Positions 53,688 to 64,000 of a DNA stretch of 64,000 nt are shown in pieces (the stretch's first letter is position 1; each line of letters starts with the position of its first letter). Under the pieces are notes generated by a model. That model did no database searches. It saw nothing but the letters and a program-made list of their open reading frames with translations, and was not told where the DNA came from. The DNA comes from Zygaena filipendulae (lineage: Eukaryota; Arthropoda; Insecta; Lepidoptera; Zygaenidae). Location: assembly GCA_907165275.2 (NCBI GenBank), contig OU015659.1, forward strand, positions 8,970,501 to 9,034,500, in the 5' to 3' direction. Made by a program: the position numbers and the translations under genes.

Positions 53688-53930
53688 TGTATAGTGATAG
53701 TGTATTTAGTGCTGTGAGTACTGTATCCAAAGAACACAAGAACAAAGTGTCTTCCCCTTAATAGAGACAATAAGAAAAGTGTTATTGGACACATTCTTAG
53801 TATAGTTTTGTTTAGAAGTTTAGGTCAAATTTAAAATACTTATTAGTCATAACTAGATTGGCTAGATTGTATTATAATGATTTACCTCCTTGGGTATATC
53901 ATACAAGAAAAAAAAAAAAAAAAAAAAAAA
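51735..53930 (+). mobile_element. 5'-truncated jockey-type non-LTR retrotransposon
   Basis: Contains RT linker, RT domain, C-terminal region, a 220-base 3'UTR and a 23-base poly(A) (53908-53930). The RT frame is open back to 51735, immediately after an in-frame TGA (51732-51734). The endonuclease and ORF1 (gag) are missing. No target-site duplication is obvious by eye. Its intact ORF and clean poly(A) suggest a fairly recent insertion. Confidence 0.85.
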
Positions 53931-55282
53931 CTTGAACCCCCAGAGTCGAAAACGAAATAACGAAAAGAAATTGTGTTGAATTTTTGTACAAGTAATTAAA
54001 ATGTTTGCCTTCTTTTCTCAATACAATTTTATTTATTATAATATCTGGGAATATAATTTGCGTTTCCTAATTGTTGAATCGTAATATTGTGAAAAACTAA
54101 AATCCTTTGTATATGAAAGCTTTATTTATTTATACAATATTATACCTACTTACAACTCGCCCAGAGACAACCGAGCTTCGTTCGGTGTGATGACCGCAGG
54201 GAAATTTTCTTATTGTGCCATCTTGTTGAGAAGCTAAAATGACATCTATCTCGTTAAACTAAGAAAGTATTAATAACATCTAATAGCAATGTAGGTAGGC
54301 CTCACAGATTTACGAAATAGCGATAAATTATGTTTTATCGCTTTATTTAGGAATAACACCTTCATATACATATAGATAAACTTGATACCTAAGCAAAACT
54401 TTACCTAAAGAGTTAGAAGGGTTTCGGACATACACTTTTAAAACATTTTGTTTTCGATACAAACTTTTTATAAAACAATATTGTTCATTTAAACTTATTA
54501 GATTAGATAGATACTACAGTAGGTATATACCTATATTATATAGATTAGATACTATTAAATTTACATACTCTCTGACTGATTATATTCTCAGCTATTTTAA
54601 CTGTCTATGCGTAGTTTGTTCCTAAATAAGTTGATAACGAAAATTACTTTGAAAGTCGGGATAAGTTTTATCCTATGTTCGTTGGTTAGTTTAAACGATT
54701 ATTTTAATGTATTACCTGAGTCATAAATGATAGGTAAGTACGATAGAAAAAATAGGTGGAATTTGATGAAAGTATTATTGATATTACCTAGGTATATGAT
54801 AGATATAATATAATGAACCCTTGTGCCTCACACATAACTCGACAAAGATATCGCGTAAAAATTACAATGAAAGTTACAAGCCCCTTTTTCGTTTTAGAAG
54901 TCTTTAAATACATAACAGCCATCTCTATCAGTAATCAAACATGAATGTTACTACTATTGATGTCGAAAATGTTCTCTTAAGATAAGACAGCCAAAGACAG
55001 AAAATAAACAGTTTGGTTTGCAAAGTCAAATACTTGAAGAGCACAGAGCAGAATGCCGTGAGGGCCAAAAGTCCAAAGTTTAAAAGCACTAGAGAACTTG
55101 TGCTTTTGATTTGCCTGTTGAGGTTTAATAAAAGTGACGAGTGATGTGATTCTGGAAGATTCGAGCTACTTTTTTTTTTGTTTTCAGTTTATGGTATCCA
55201 TTTCCAATGGAGGTTGACAATGTTATTGAAGCTATTTTAATTTACCAAAGAGTGGTTTTTTTTTGTTTTAATTTACCAAGAG
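53931..55282. other. intronic/intergenic
   Basis: AT-rich. 54150-54215 (AGACAACCGAGCTTCGTTCG) resembles the end of the 27955-28190 repeat family (CGAACGAAGCTCGG). No gene. Confidence 0.35.
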
Positions 55283-55490
55283 TGCTCCAGACTTAGCTTA
55301 ATCTACTACTGAAAACTGCATGTCAACCCATTCCGTAGATGCGGAGATTATCGCGAACAGACAGACAGACAGACAGAAAAGAATTTTAAAAACTTTTTTT
55401 TGGGCTTGGTTACTCTTCTTTTATCACCCCTCTCAATTTTAGGTAAAAATATTCAATGTACAGAATCGCGGATTCTACTCTTTTATTATA
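55283..55490 (-). mobile_element. Helitron-like family A4, minus, 3' end missing
   Basis: GAGTGCTCCAGACTTAGCTT, CCGTAGATGCGGAGATTATC, (CAGA)n, TTGGTTACTCTTCTTTTATC, then CAATGTACAGAATCGCGG and ATTCTACTC. Confidence 0.75.
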
Positions 55491-55492
55491 GT

Positions 55493-55546
55493 AATGTAAC
55501 AGTGTAACAATGTAACAGTGTAACAATGTAACAGTGATACAATGTG
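55493..55546 (+). repeat. minisatellite, 16-bp unit AATGTAACAGTGTAAC x3
   Basis: Alternating octamers AATGTAAC and AGTGTAAC, three pairs, the last degenerate. It adjoins the end of the A4 Helitron copy. Confidence 0.8.
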
Positions 55547-57187
55547 TTCACGTGAAAACTTGTGTGTTACAAGTCAGCTATTAACAATCAAACATAATAT
55601 TTGACTTGGAAAACTTACAAAAATACTTATTGAAACTAATAATGTCTACGTAACAAAAGGTTTTCTTACCGGAACTAACCAGTTTTGCTTTTAAAATACT
55701 TAAATATTTTGGAATAACGCCTCTGAGACGTAGAAATGGCGACAGCGAACCGAGTAGCATTCCGTCGTCAATGCGGAAAGTTTCCGAACATGTCATAATA
55801 TCACTGAACTGATTTCATCTAACTCCACTCTATTGTTCCCGTTCAATTCTGAAACTTGGATATTATTTATGTTATAGAATATGTACCAAGTTGTTTATAA
55901 ATATACAATAGTATGTGCTACATACATACGTGCGACCTTAAAATGAAATCGTTTAATTAATTAGGTGAACAGAGGGGATTTTCAATTCGAGACTTAAGCA
56001 CAGATAATATATTGCTATGACTTACATAAGTAATATAGTTTGTTTTTTTTTTATTTTCATTTTAACACATAATTGATATTGGTTAAGATCTTCAAAATAT
56101 CACAAAATACTCAATAACTTAGCATGTCCCTCGTAATGACCGTAACCACTGTGATATCTACGTTGTTACAGCTTTCATGTTAAAAGTTTACCTAAAACTT
56201 GCTATTTATACAAAACAACTAAACATTTTGGGTATAACGAAGAATTAGAATATTTACCCAAAACACATAGGTAATAGTTTTTTTTAATTTTTTTCGCTAT
56301 TTATTTATTTATCGATTTTATAATTCGTTACAAGTATTAACAACGAACTTTTTAATCCCAATTCATAAAGTGCATTCTTGGACACCAGCCAAAAATAACC
56401 ACACGCTGGTGCATTTTAAAATGAAAATATATTTTAAGTATAGGTATTACATAAATCTGTTTGTATTTATCTAAAAATCGTTGATCAAGTTTAATAATAT
56501 TTATACAACCTTATCTAAATTAGTTTCTGTGAAAAGAATGAGTTTAGTTAAACATTTTAAATACGTCGTAACTTCCCGATACCATTTCCTTCGCTCGAAA
56601 TAAGTTCCCGAATCAGCTATTATATCGCGGGTGTCGTGGCCTTTATTTCTCACTTTAAGAGCAGGAAGCCCCTGATTGGTCAGAATGATTTCCAGCACGC
56701 TAAAAAGGTATCGAACGGTACGAAAGACCAAGTCACCGTGAGCAGTTTTCTTTTCGACAGTAGGTACTCGTGGATACTGGATACGGATTGTGGACTTTAT
56801 TTACTTATAAATTGAGTTTCATTTTATCTGTTGTTATTTTTTTATATATTGAATGAAAATTACATTTTCCGAGAAAAAGCGAAAATTTTCCAAGTAGTTA
56901 GGTACCTATTATAGAACCATTTAAAAAAATATTGTTTTATTAACAATTTAACACCTTTATTATTTATTGTACGTATAATGTATATTCGCTTAAATATTAG
57001 CAGGTTATACTAAACAATTTTTAAACGTAGGTACCTACATATTTCTTACCGCTTAAATGGTCGATTTGAAACATATTCGAAACTATAGTTTCTTTACATA
57101 TATTAGGTAGGTACCTATGTCCATGGGTTATTGGGTTATCTATACCTACACCACAACAGAACAATTTTAGCTAGGTATTGGAATAAA
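55547..57187. other. intronic/intergenic with one GC-richer island
   Basis: 56560-56790 has raised GC and an open minus frame (at least 56501-56760) reading TVRYLFSVLEIILTNQGLPA in part. No matching acceptor, donor or family is recognised. The remainder is AT-rich. Confidence 0.3.
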
Positions 57188-57467
57188 TCCCTACTTATAT
57201 TATAAATGCGAAAGTAACTCTGTCTGTCTGTTTGTCGGTTACGCTTTCACGCGTTAATGGCTCAACCGATCATCATGAAATTTTGTACACAAGTTGTCAG
57301 AGGTACAGAAAAGGACATAAGGTACTTTTTATCCCGGAATTCCTCCGGGAACTCCGAAATTAACACCGGTGAAATTTCATAAAAGGACATAGGGTAGGTA
57401 CTTTGTATCCCGGAATTCCTGCGGGGTCTCCTAAATTTCCACCGGTCAGACCTCGGGAAGCAGCTAG
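57188..57467 (+). mobile_element. Helitron-like family A1, plus, internal duplication
   Basis: A|TC at 57188, GTCTGTCTGTTTGTCGG, ACCGATCATCATGAAATT, and two ATCCCGGAATTCCT(C/G)CGGG units. Ends GGGAAGCAGCTAG|T. The terminal hairpin is partly eroded. Confidence 0.82.
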
Positions 57468-57779
57468 TAATGTATAAAGAGTACAAAATACAAAATAAGT
57501 GTAGGGTTTTTTATTACGATTTTCGAAAGAGGCATGGTGCAGCCAACCAGCATCAAGTATTTAATAACGTTTTATTTAAAATGGCTCCCATTAAATAACA
57601 GGAGTTACAAGGAGAAACGGAGTCTACATTTTACCAACTAAAGTTCCCGCTAACTAACTTTGTTGTTTACAAATGTTACCTTCTTAGAAGTCGAAACAAA
57701 CAAATGGGTATATTACATCTGAAGGCATTGGTAGTTGAGACGGTCATTATGAGAAAAGTATTTGTAACAGCTAATATTA

Positions 57780-58041
57780 TCCTACTAATATTATTAATGT
57801 GAAAGCTCAGAGTAATAAATATACTACGTGTGAATGTGTGGATGTTTGGATGTTTGGATGTTTGGATGTTTGGATGTTTGGATGTTTGTTACTCAATCAC
57901 GCAAAAACCGCTGAACGGATTTTGATGAAATTTGGCATGCACGTTTTCAGGGGTACAGAAAAGGACATAGGGTACTTTTTATCCCGGAATTCCCGCGGGA
58001 ACTCCGAAATTAACGCGGGTGAAACCGCGGGGCACAGCTAA
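57780..58041 (+). mobile_element. Helitron-like family A1, plus, with octamer minisatellite
   Basis: TC at 57780; six tandem GGATGTTT units (57840-57887); ACGCAAAAACCGCTGAACGG; AATTCCCGCGGGAACTCC; hairpin GCGGGTGAAACCGC; and CTAA at 58038-58041. Elsewhere (8755 copy) the octamer is present about twice. Confidence 0.85.
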
Positions 58042-58984
58042 TATGTTTATATATTAGGTACTGAGGTGTGATTCTATAGTTTGTTTAGCAACTCAAATTG
58101 CAATTTTCTTTGCAAATTAATTCGATATTCTTTTGCGATAACTTTCACAAAACAGATATAGGTAATCAATCAACTCAGTTTAGTATATTTAAATAGTACC
58201 TAGATAAAAACTATTTTCACACTCAAAATTATTTGTTATGCAAATAAACATTCACTAAAATATTAAAATCCATTTATGTAGTTACATAGTTACTGTTTTC
58301 CAAATGTTTGTGGAATATTGTAGGTATAAAAAAATAAGTAATATTTAGGACTGACGGACACCCGCGTGAGTTTCAGAATTCCCGTTTTCTGATAAAAGTA
58401 GTACATTTTACTATTAATAATAACATCATCTATCTATCGATTATTAAAATTTCTTTCAAAAGAAAGCTAAATAACTAGCCAGAAGTCGTGCAAACCCTCT
58501 CGTCTCCTTACCGGACCTAACACGCCAAAGCACTCAAAATTGTACCAATCTTGGGCTGTTAAAAAATTATTTCAATCTATCGGTTAAAGAAGTAGGCCAT
58601 GGAGATAAATTATAAATTATCTCTAGTGGCAAACTAAGAGTGTATTAGTCTCGTAACAATACGATACGGGATTTGATGCATAGATGATCGATGTTGTGGT
58701 CGCTGTTGGTTTACCTATAGGTACGTGACGTATTTACCTACCGAGAACCCAGAAGGGAAAAAGAGTCGACCCGTTACGGTCGACATTGAAATTTTATTTG
58801 CCAACATAGATAGTGAATGAAAGGTTTTATAAAACGCAATTCTATACATATACCTAGATATATCAACGACATGTCAGGAACCAAATATTATGCACATAAT
58901 ATATATACGAAATACCCTCGTTATCAGTAATGTAAGGGCACAAATGATGGTAAAATTGGTTTTATATCTATATCTATTTACCTA
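58042..58984. other. intronic/intergenic
   Basis: A Helitron scrap lies at 58348-58412 (CACCCGCGTGAGTTTCAGAA). 58660-58790 is locally complex (AAAGAGTCGACCCGTTACGG with GGTCGAC), unidentified. Confidence 0.35.
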
Positions 58985-59215
58985 CTATCTTTATACGAGC
59001 AATCTTGCATTTATATGTATGAATATAATTTGAATCTCGGAAACGGCTCCAACAATTTTCATGAAATTTAGTATGCAGTGGGGTTCGGGGGCGATTAATC
59101 GATGTAGCTAGGTTTCATTTTTAGAAAACGTCGTTTTATCCGCGTTTTCAGGCAATGAAAAATGAGTGTTTGTTTTTCTACTTAACAACAGATGGTGCTA
59201 TACAGATATTATGTT
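58985..59215 (+). repeat. dispersed repeat, second copy of 27955 family
   Basis: ATACGAGCAATCTTGCATTT, GAAATTTAGTATGCAGTGGG, GGGGCGATTAATCGATGTAG and GAAAACGTCGTTTTATCCGC; more complete on the left than 27955-28190. Confidence 0.7.
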
Positions 59216-59221
59216 TATATA

Positions 59222-59318
59222 TAGTGGAATAATTTTTCAAAATCGGTTCAGTAGATCCAGAGATTACCCCCTACAACGTCACAAACTAACAAACTTTACT
59301 TTTTATAATTAGTATAGA
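59222..59318 (-). mobile_element. Helitron-like family A2 5' fragment, minus
   Basis: TTTTCAAAATCGGTTCAGTA, ACCCCCTACAACGTCACAAA and TTATAATTAGTATAGA. Confidence 0.7.
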
Positions 59319-60211
59319 TAATAATTAGAACACCAGAAACAGAATCACACGTGATTGAGATCAATATAGATCATGCGATGAGATAAGAGGCAATTTATTG
59401 TGCGCATAAAAAGATTTATGAGCCTAAAATGTAAATTGCCTCAGTAATATTATGATTAAAACTACAGATATTATACGTTCACGGAACAATGAAATCATAA
59501 TACACGACTTAGCACAGCGTTAATACATACATATAGGTGTTTCATTTAATTACCGCAGCACATGAATAGATAATGATTAGGTTTTAGAATGAAACATACT
59601 GATTGTAGCAGCGTTTTGTGATTTCAATGAAGATATTATGTACAGTGAAATGCATAATTATTGTGAAATGAATAATGTAGAGACTATAATCCATTGGTAA
59701 TAAGCCTTCAGCCCTCTTAGCTGAGCTGACACAGTATTTACAAGTTAAGGCATAGAAAACAAAGAATTGAGTTGTCATCTCACTCGGTTAGTTATTATCT
59801 TCCTAGCAAAAGTCCAGTTTTGCAAGACCATGTGACGTCAACGATTCCTTTCCTTAGTTTTCTATGCGTTATATATACTGTCAACTTGGCTAATAATAAT
59901 AATTTATGTCAGACCGTGATACATAGCGTGTTAGTAACAATCGGAACTTATTATGCTCGTGTTAGTGTGGTACCTACTTTTTTTTATAAACTTATTCTAT
60001 CGTGGAGCTGCATCCATCTTTGGAAGAGTGGGGAGTCTCACCTACACACTTAAGATGACGTTGGAGCTGCCTCTTAAGCGGGCCAACGCGGAAGCGCATC
60101 TAAGGGAACTGACGTCTGTCAGCTGATCTGATAAGAATGGCGATGAAATGAACTAAAACAAAAGAATAGTCGTTATACAAATCGTTGCATGACTTTTGAT
60201 GTTATATTATA
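59319..60211. other. intronic/intergenic
   Basis: 59990-60125 is GC-richer and unique (GGAGCTGCCTCTTAAGCGGG) but has no recognised motif. Chance frames only. Confidence 0.35.
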
Positions 60212-60398
60212 CTAGCTGTGCCCCGCGGTTTCACCCGCAGAAATTTCGAAGTTCCCGCAAGAATTCCGGGATAAAAAGTACCCTATGTCCTTCTCTGTAC
60301 TCTTGTAAACGTGCATGCCAAATTTCATCCAAATCCGTTTAGCCGTTTTTGCGTGATTAACAAACATCCACACTTTCACATTTATAATATTAATAGGA
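60212..60398 (-). mobile_element. Helitron-like family A1, minus, complete
   Basis: CTAGCTGTGCCCCGCGG, TACCCTATGTCCTTCTCTGT, TTCATCCAAATCCGTTTAGC, TTATAATATTAATAGGA|T. 187 bp. Confidence 0.88.
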
Positions 60399-60401
60399 TT
60401 A

Positions 60402-60595
60402 AATATCTGGGCGACCAAAACACTCAATTTTTATTGCCTAAAAACGCAGTCAAAACGAAGTTTTCTAAAAATCAAACATAGCTAGATCAATTAATCGCCC
60501 CCGAAACCCTCTGCATAACTACTATAAATTTCATGAAAATCGTTGGAGCCGTTTCCGAATACAAAAATTGCTCGTTTAAAGGTAGGTGGTAAATT
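60402..60595 (-). repeat. dispersed repeat, third copy of 27955 family, inverted
   Basis: Reverse complement of the same blocks: TAGCTAGATCAATTAATCGC, CCCCCGAAACCCTCTGCATA, TTCATGAAAATCGTTGGAGC. It sits three bases from a Helitron end, a pairing also seen for the copy at 58985. Confidence 0.7.
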
Positions 60596-61469
60596 AAAGC
60601 TATTTTTCCGACATAATTCATTTCGGATTCAGATTCTCTATAAGAATTCTGAAATTCATTTTCTGCTTTCTATCAATTTATTTTAAAAGCGTTTATTTAA
60701 CTTGCAATGTATGTAGGTATGTATGACGTATGTAAAAGGGTGGAATCTTGCAACTTAATTTTGAAGCAGATATCTTCAAACGATTGAGCTGGTTTTTTTT
60801 TCCTTTCTGTAAGCTCCAATTGGAGGTTGTTTGGTACTGAATTAAGCCTGAATGGTGAAACGCGTTTTGACGTAGGTAAATCGTCTGAAAATGGCTATAC
60901 CTACTTACTAGGTACCTATTACAAAACCGGTAAATAAAGAGATCCCAAAGAAACCCTAAAGTTCACGGAGAAATTCGGATTAAAGCTAGTCGTGTATACT
61001 AGGATGGCTTTTCACGGCACCAGTTATTTCTTCTAATTAAATCCTGCGCGATTTCCGTGAGAGGTTAGATTTCTCTTGAGATTCGCAAAGCCGAACACTC
61101 ATTGCAAATGTGCGGTCCTTATTGTGAAGCTTGTAACCAACACAACATGAAAGCGAAACGTTAATGCGTCTAAATTAATACTTAAACCTATTGTCATTTT
61201 GTCGAGCTTGGATTATCTTCATACATATACCTACAAGTGCGGATACACTGCAATATTAATAATATTGAAATGCTTATCCTTACTATTACAGCAAAAAATA
61301 GAGCACGTCGCGTTGTAGTCAGCATGGCACTTAGGTATAAAGTTCTAACGTCCTTCAGGATAGTATTTTTAAAAGCATTTATTTAACTTTATTGACATGT
61401 TTAATATAAGCCTTCATAAATTACAAAATATTCTTAAATCTGACTCAACAGTAAATACTTAATAGATGA
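60596..61469. other. intronic/intergenic
   Basis: 60735-60795 (GGGTGGAATCTTGCAACTTA, TTTGAAGCAGATATCTTCAA) is a dispersed repeat also at 62088-62150. The remainder is AT-rich without a gene. Confidence 0.4.
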
Positions 61470-61690
61470 CTAACTGTTCCCTGAGGTTTCATCCGCGTAA
61501 TTTCGGAGTTACCGCAGGATTTCCATGATAAACTATACGTATAAACCTTTCTCTTGAATCCATTATCTATTTATTATTTATCTATTGATGAAAACGGTAT
61601 GAAAATCCGTTCAGTGGTTTTTGAGTTTATCGCAAACAGACTGACAGACAGACAGACGTGTCCGAGGACTTTGTTTTTATTATGTAGTGA
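61470..61690 (-). mobile_element. Helitron-like family A3, minus
   Basis: CTAACTGTTCCCTGAGG, CTATTGATGAAAACGGTATG, AATCCGTTCAGTGGTTTTTG, GCAAACAGACTGACAGACAG, ending TTATTATGTAGTGA. Confidence 0.8.
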
Positions 61691-61904
61691 TAGTGAAAAC
61701 CCCATTCCCTTTTTCCCCCTTTTTACACGATTTTCTTTTGACACCCGCTTCAACTTACCCGCCAACCTATTAATTGTTTAATATACCTACCTGCAAGTGT
61801 GTACCTATATCTTATCTAAATTAACTATTAAAACAAAAAAAAAAATAACTATCTATATCGTTTACTAGTTACTATTTGCACAACTTTAATGAACTGCATA
61901 TACT

Positions 61905-62056
61905 ACCTCTCGTGGAATTTCGAGTGCGTTAATAATTTTTTTTTATATATCTTTTTCCTATGTGTGGAACTGTAAGTTGTAAGAAACTTTTTATATTTTG
62001 TTATATTTTTACTTATGTTGTACTGTTTGTTTCCCAAATAAATAAATAAATAAACT
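61905..62056 (+). mobile_element. LINE 3' tail, second copy of 25988 family
   Basis: CTACCTCTCGTGGAATTTCG, GAGTGCGTTAATAATTTT, CCTATGTGTGGAACTG and TTGTACTGTTTGTTTCCC, then (AAAT)n. Confidence 0.65.
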
Positions 62057-64000
62057 TGCAATGTAGGTAAGTAGCATCTAATGTTTGTTCGGGTGGAATC
62101 TTGTAATTTGAAGCAGATGTCTTTAACCGATTGAGCTGAAATTTTGTATAGGTACACATTTAATTTTGGATGACAATGCATGGTTTACCTATTCTTTTTA
62201 GAATATTTAAATAAAAACTTGTTTTTAAAAAGTAAAAAAAAGAATGTATGTATTGAACTTATTAAATTAACTATGTATGTATTGACTAAATTTACTAAAT
62301 TAACTAAATTTACTATGTATATATTGCACGTATACATTCGAACTTTATTATGTTTTACTTTTATACTACGCCCTGGCGATGCTATCTATGCCAAAATACA
62401 TGTTGTGTAGCTAAGTACAATATCTTCAATGCCTAATTATCTCAATTATTTACTCATAGTATAATTCAGCATTGTTCTTTAGAAAATGTAGACGAACCAT
62501 AATATAATTAATGTACCAAACAATTGGTTACCTAGTTATAGCCTCACTATAACCTCACTTATACTTTTTACGTAATAGCGCTCCAAAACCATTATCTTAG
62601 GAGCAGATGCAGAAGGGGCGTTACACAAGACCCATAAAGAGTAATTTCCATTTCACAGCTGCTGTTGTATAACACTACGCAAAATCATATCATCAAAATT
62701 TGTAAAGCAGATTTCTGCCAACAACAAAGTTGCTTTGTCCGATGTTACTCGTAAACAAGACTTCAAGTATTTTATAGAACGCACGAGCAATAAAAACTTG
62801 AGCTATCCCATCTCACTCGGGTAATTAGCTGCAAGCCTCAACATTGTTTACAAAATGCCAGCATTCTAAGCCCAAACAACCCATTTAACTGCCTAATATG
62901 TCTGCAGCTGTATGGTTTATTCGAAGGGCTAGCAATGACAGTAAATCAGTCATGGGGACATTTTTTCTTATTGACCATGACTGTTAGATGGGGCTCGTAA
63001 AAACGCTCGGAGCAACGTATGGGCTACACATTCTATGCACATTAATGTCAAACCTACCCTGCTCTGTCAAGTTTCTCTTTTTTCTCCTTAAGACTCGTAA
63101 AACGATCTCTTTGAGTGATTCCCCGGAATATAAATAATTTAAGCTGCCATGGTCGACTTCAAAAGGACAGAGTTTATGTATACAGAGATCGGACTAAATA
63201 TGTTTTTGTTGTTTCGTGTAAAATTTTAGTGGATATGCCTTTTGATGATTCTCGTGAAATGTTTGGTTGGTACAAACAATTGCTTTTAGACCACACTTTA
63301 ATACACTGAACGTAGGCGAGCGTTCTTAGTACCATCCGTTACTTAGAAAAGCTTTTTAGTTTATTCGAAATAGAACTGACATGAATCCGTATACACTTAC
63401 AAAAAAGAACATCTTACACCTAAACAAACAAGTAAAAACAACATTAATCACACTTTAATTTGGTACAAGAATACGCCTATTGTGTTTTATGTAGCCATGC
63501 TTATGCTATTAGGTTATTTCCATTTCCAAATTATTGCGTATTGATAGAGCTTGAACTCATCATGTTAGGTATGAACTAATGTTGAAAACCTGTAGGGCAA
63601 TTATGTAACTTTTGTTGCTATCATATTTTGGTTTCAATCAGAAAAATAGCGATTTTGTGATTAATTAATCATGTTTAGTCAGCTTCAGCTTTTGAAGTAT
63701 GTTTATTTTGGTTGATTGCTAGATATTGTAGGTGTCAAAACGTGCATATTGTAATCGAAACACCGCCATATTTTTAATTGCAACCGAGAAATGATAGAAA
63801 CAAAACTTACATAATAGCCCCTCTGAAGGCCTTAGTATTAGTATCTATGTGACAAATGTTTTTAAGGTTGGTAACAATAATAATCGACTATAATCATACT
63901 ATAATGATAGCAATCCTAGAATCAATTCATCAATTAGTATCAATTCTATAATTTATGGTAAACCTCAATTTTAACCCAACTATTTTACTGCGTAATCCGT
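62057..64000. other. intronic/intergenic, right end
   Basis: 62088-62150 is the dispersed GTGGAATCTTG repeat. 62260-62320 is a short imperfect tandem of ACTAAATTTACTATGTAT. 62570-63060 is unusually complex and repeat-free. 63115-63309 plus is a 64-codon frame (KDRVYVYRDRTKYVFVVSCK) with no recognised family. No exon of the 47331 gene could be supported. Confidence 0.35.

Noticed and set aside
51774..53945. Inverted match between GGGGGTTCAAG near the LINE 5' end and CTTGAACCCCC after its poly(A)
   Set aside because: Target-site duplications are direct, not inverted, and the left match lies inside apparent coding sequence; probably chance.
56501..56760. Open minus frame in a GC-richer patch as an exon
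   Set aside because: Reads like plausible protein in part, but no acceptor or donor in phase and no recognised family; left as an unidentified island.

Overview
The window is eukaryotic, AT-rich, intron-bearing and repeat-dense DNA. It is almost certainly from a lepidopteran insect (moth or butterfly). The evidence is dozens of copies of a short Helitron-like family ending in a GC-rich hairpin plus CTAG, a noctuid-style tRNA-derived SINE, a jockey-type LINE, RTE-like LINE tails, and several repeat termini familiar from moth genomes. The species cannot be named from sequence alone.

Protein-coding content is sparse. The clearest host gene is an apparently intronless minus-strand gene (1965-3833). 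It encodes a secreted, Ser/Gly/Tyr-repeat, N-glycosylation-rich protein with a C-terminal hydrophobic tail, probably GPI-anchored. Its overall plan superficially resembles the prion-protein/Shadoo layout. Two further host genes are partly visible. One is a minus-strand gene with a well-formed terminal exon (29531-29983). A tiny upstream exon at 34458-34463 would complete a signal peptide. The other is the first coding exon of a plus-strand secreted or membrane protein (47331-47403), ending in a strong splice donor; its remaining exons are not identified. A possible plus-strand exon at 29154-29309 is much weaker. The only other long coding region is the reverse transcriptase of a 5'-truncated jockey-type retrotransposon (about 51735-53930), intact to its stop codon and still carrying a poly(A) tail.

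The rest is transposon-derived or plain AT-rich DNA. Helitron family A (my label) has a 5' TC, a 3' end with a CGCGG...CCGCG hairpin and CTAG, and inserts between A and T. It has sub-types A1 to A5, distinguished by their internal sequence. Many copies are nested, abutting head-to-head, or internally duplicated; the copy at 45380-46036 holds four tandem units. Three kinds of inverted-repeat MITE are repeated in the window: TAGTCCGT type, AAGGTCCG type and GGCCGCACTCAGAG type. There are also two single foldback elements (48626-48805 and 50414-50665) and a striking 396-bp near-perfect palindrome (717-1112). LINE 3' tails and several unnamed interspersed repeats fill in more.

No rRNA, CRISPR, bacterial operon or viral genome is seen, and no functional tRNA: the one tRNA-like sequence belongs to a SINE. 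Islands of higher GC and complexity at 9240-9500, 17090-17400, 34510-34720, 39060-39240, 46980-47330, 56560-56790 and 62570-63060 stand out as candidate promoters, 5'UTRs or other host functional DNA.
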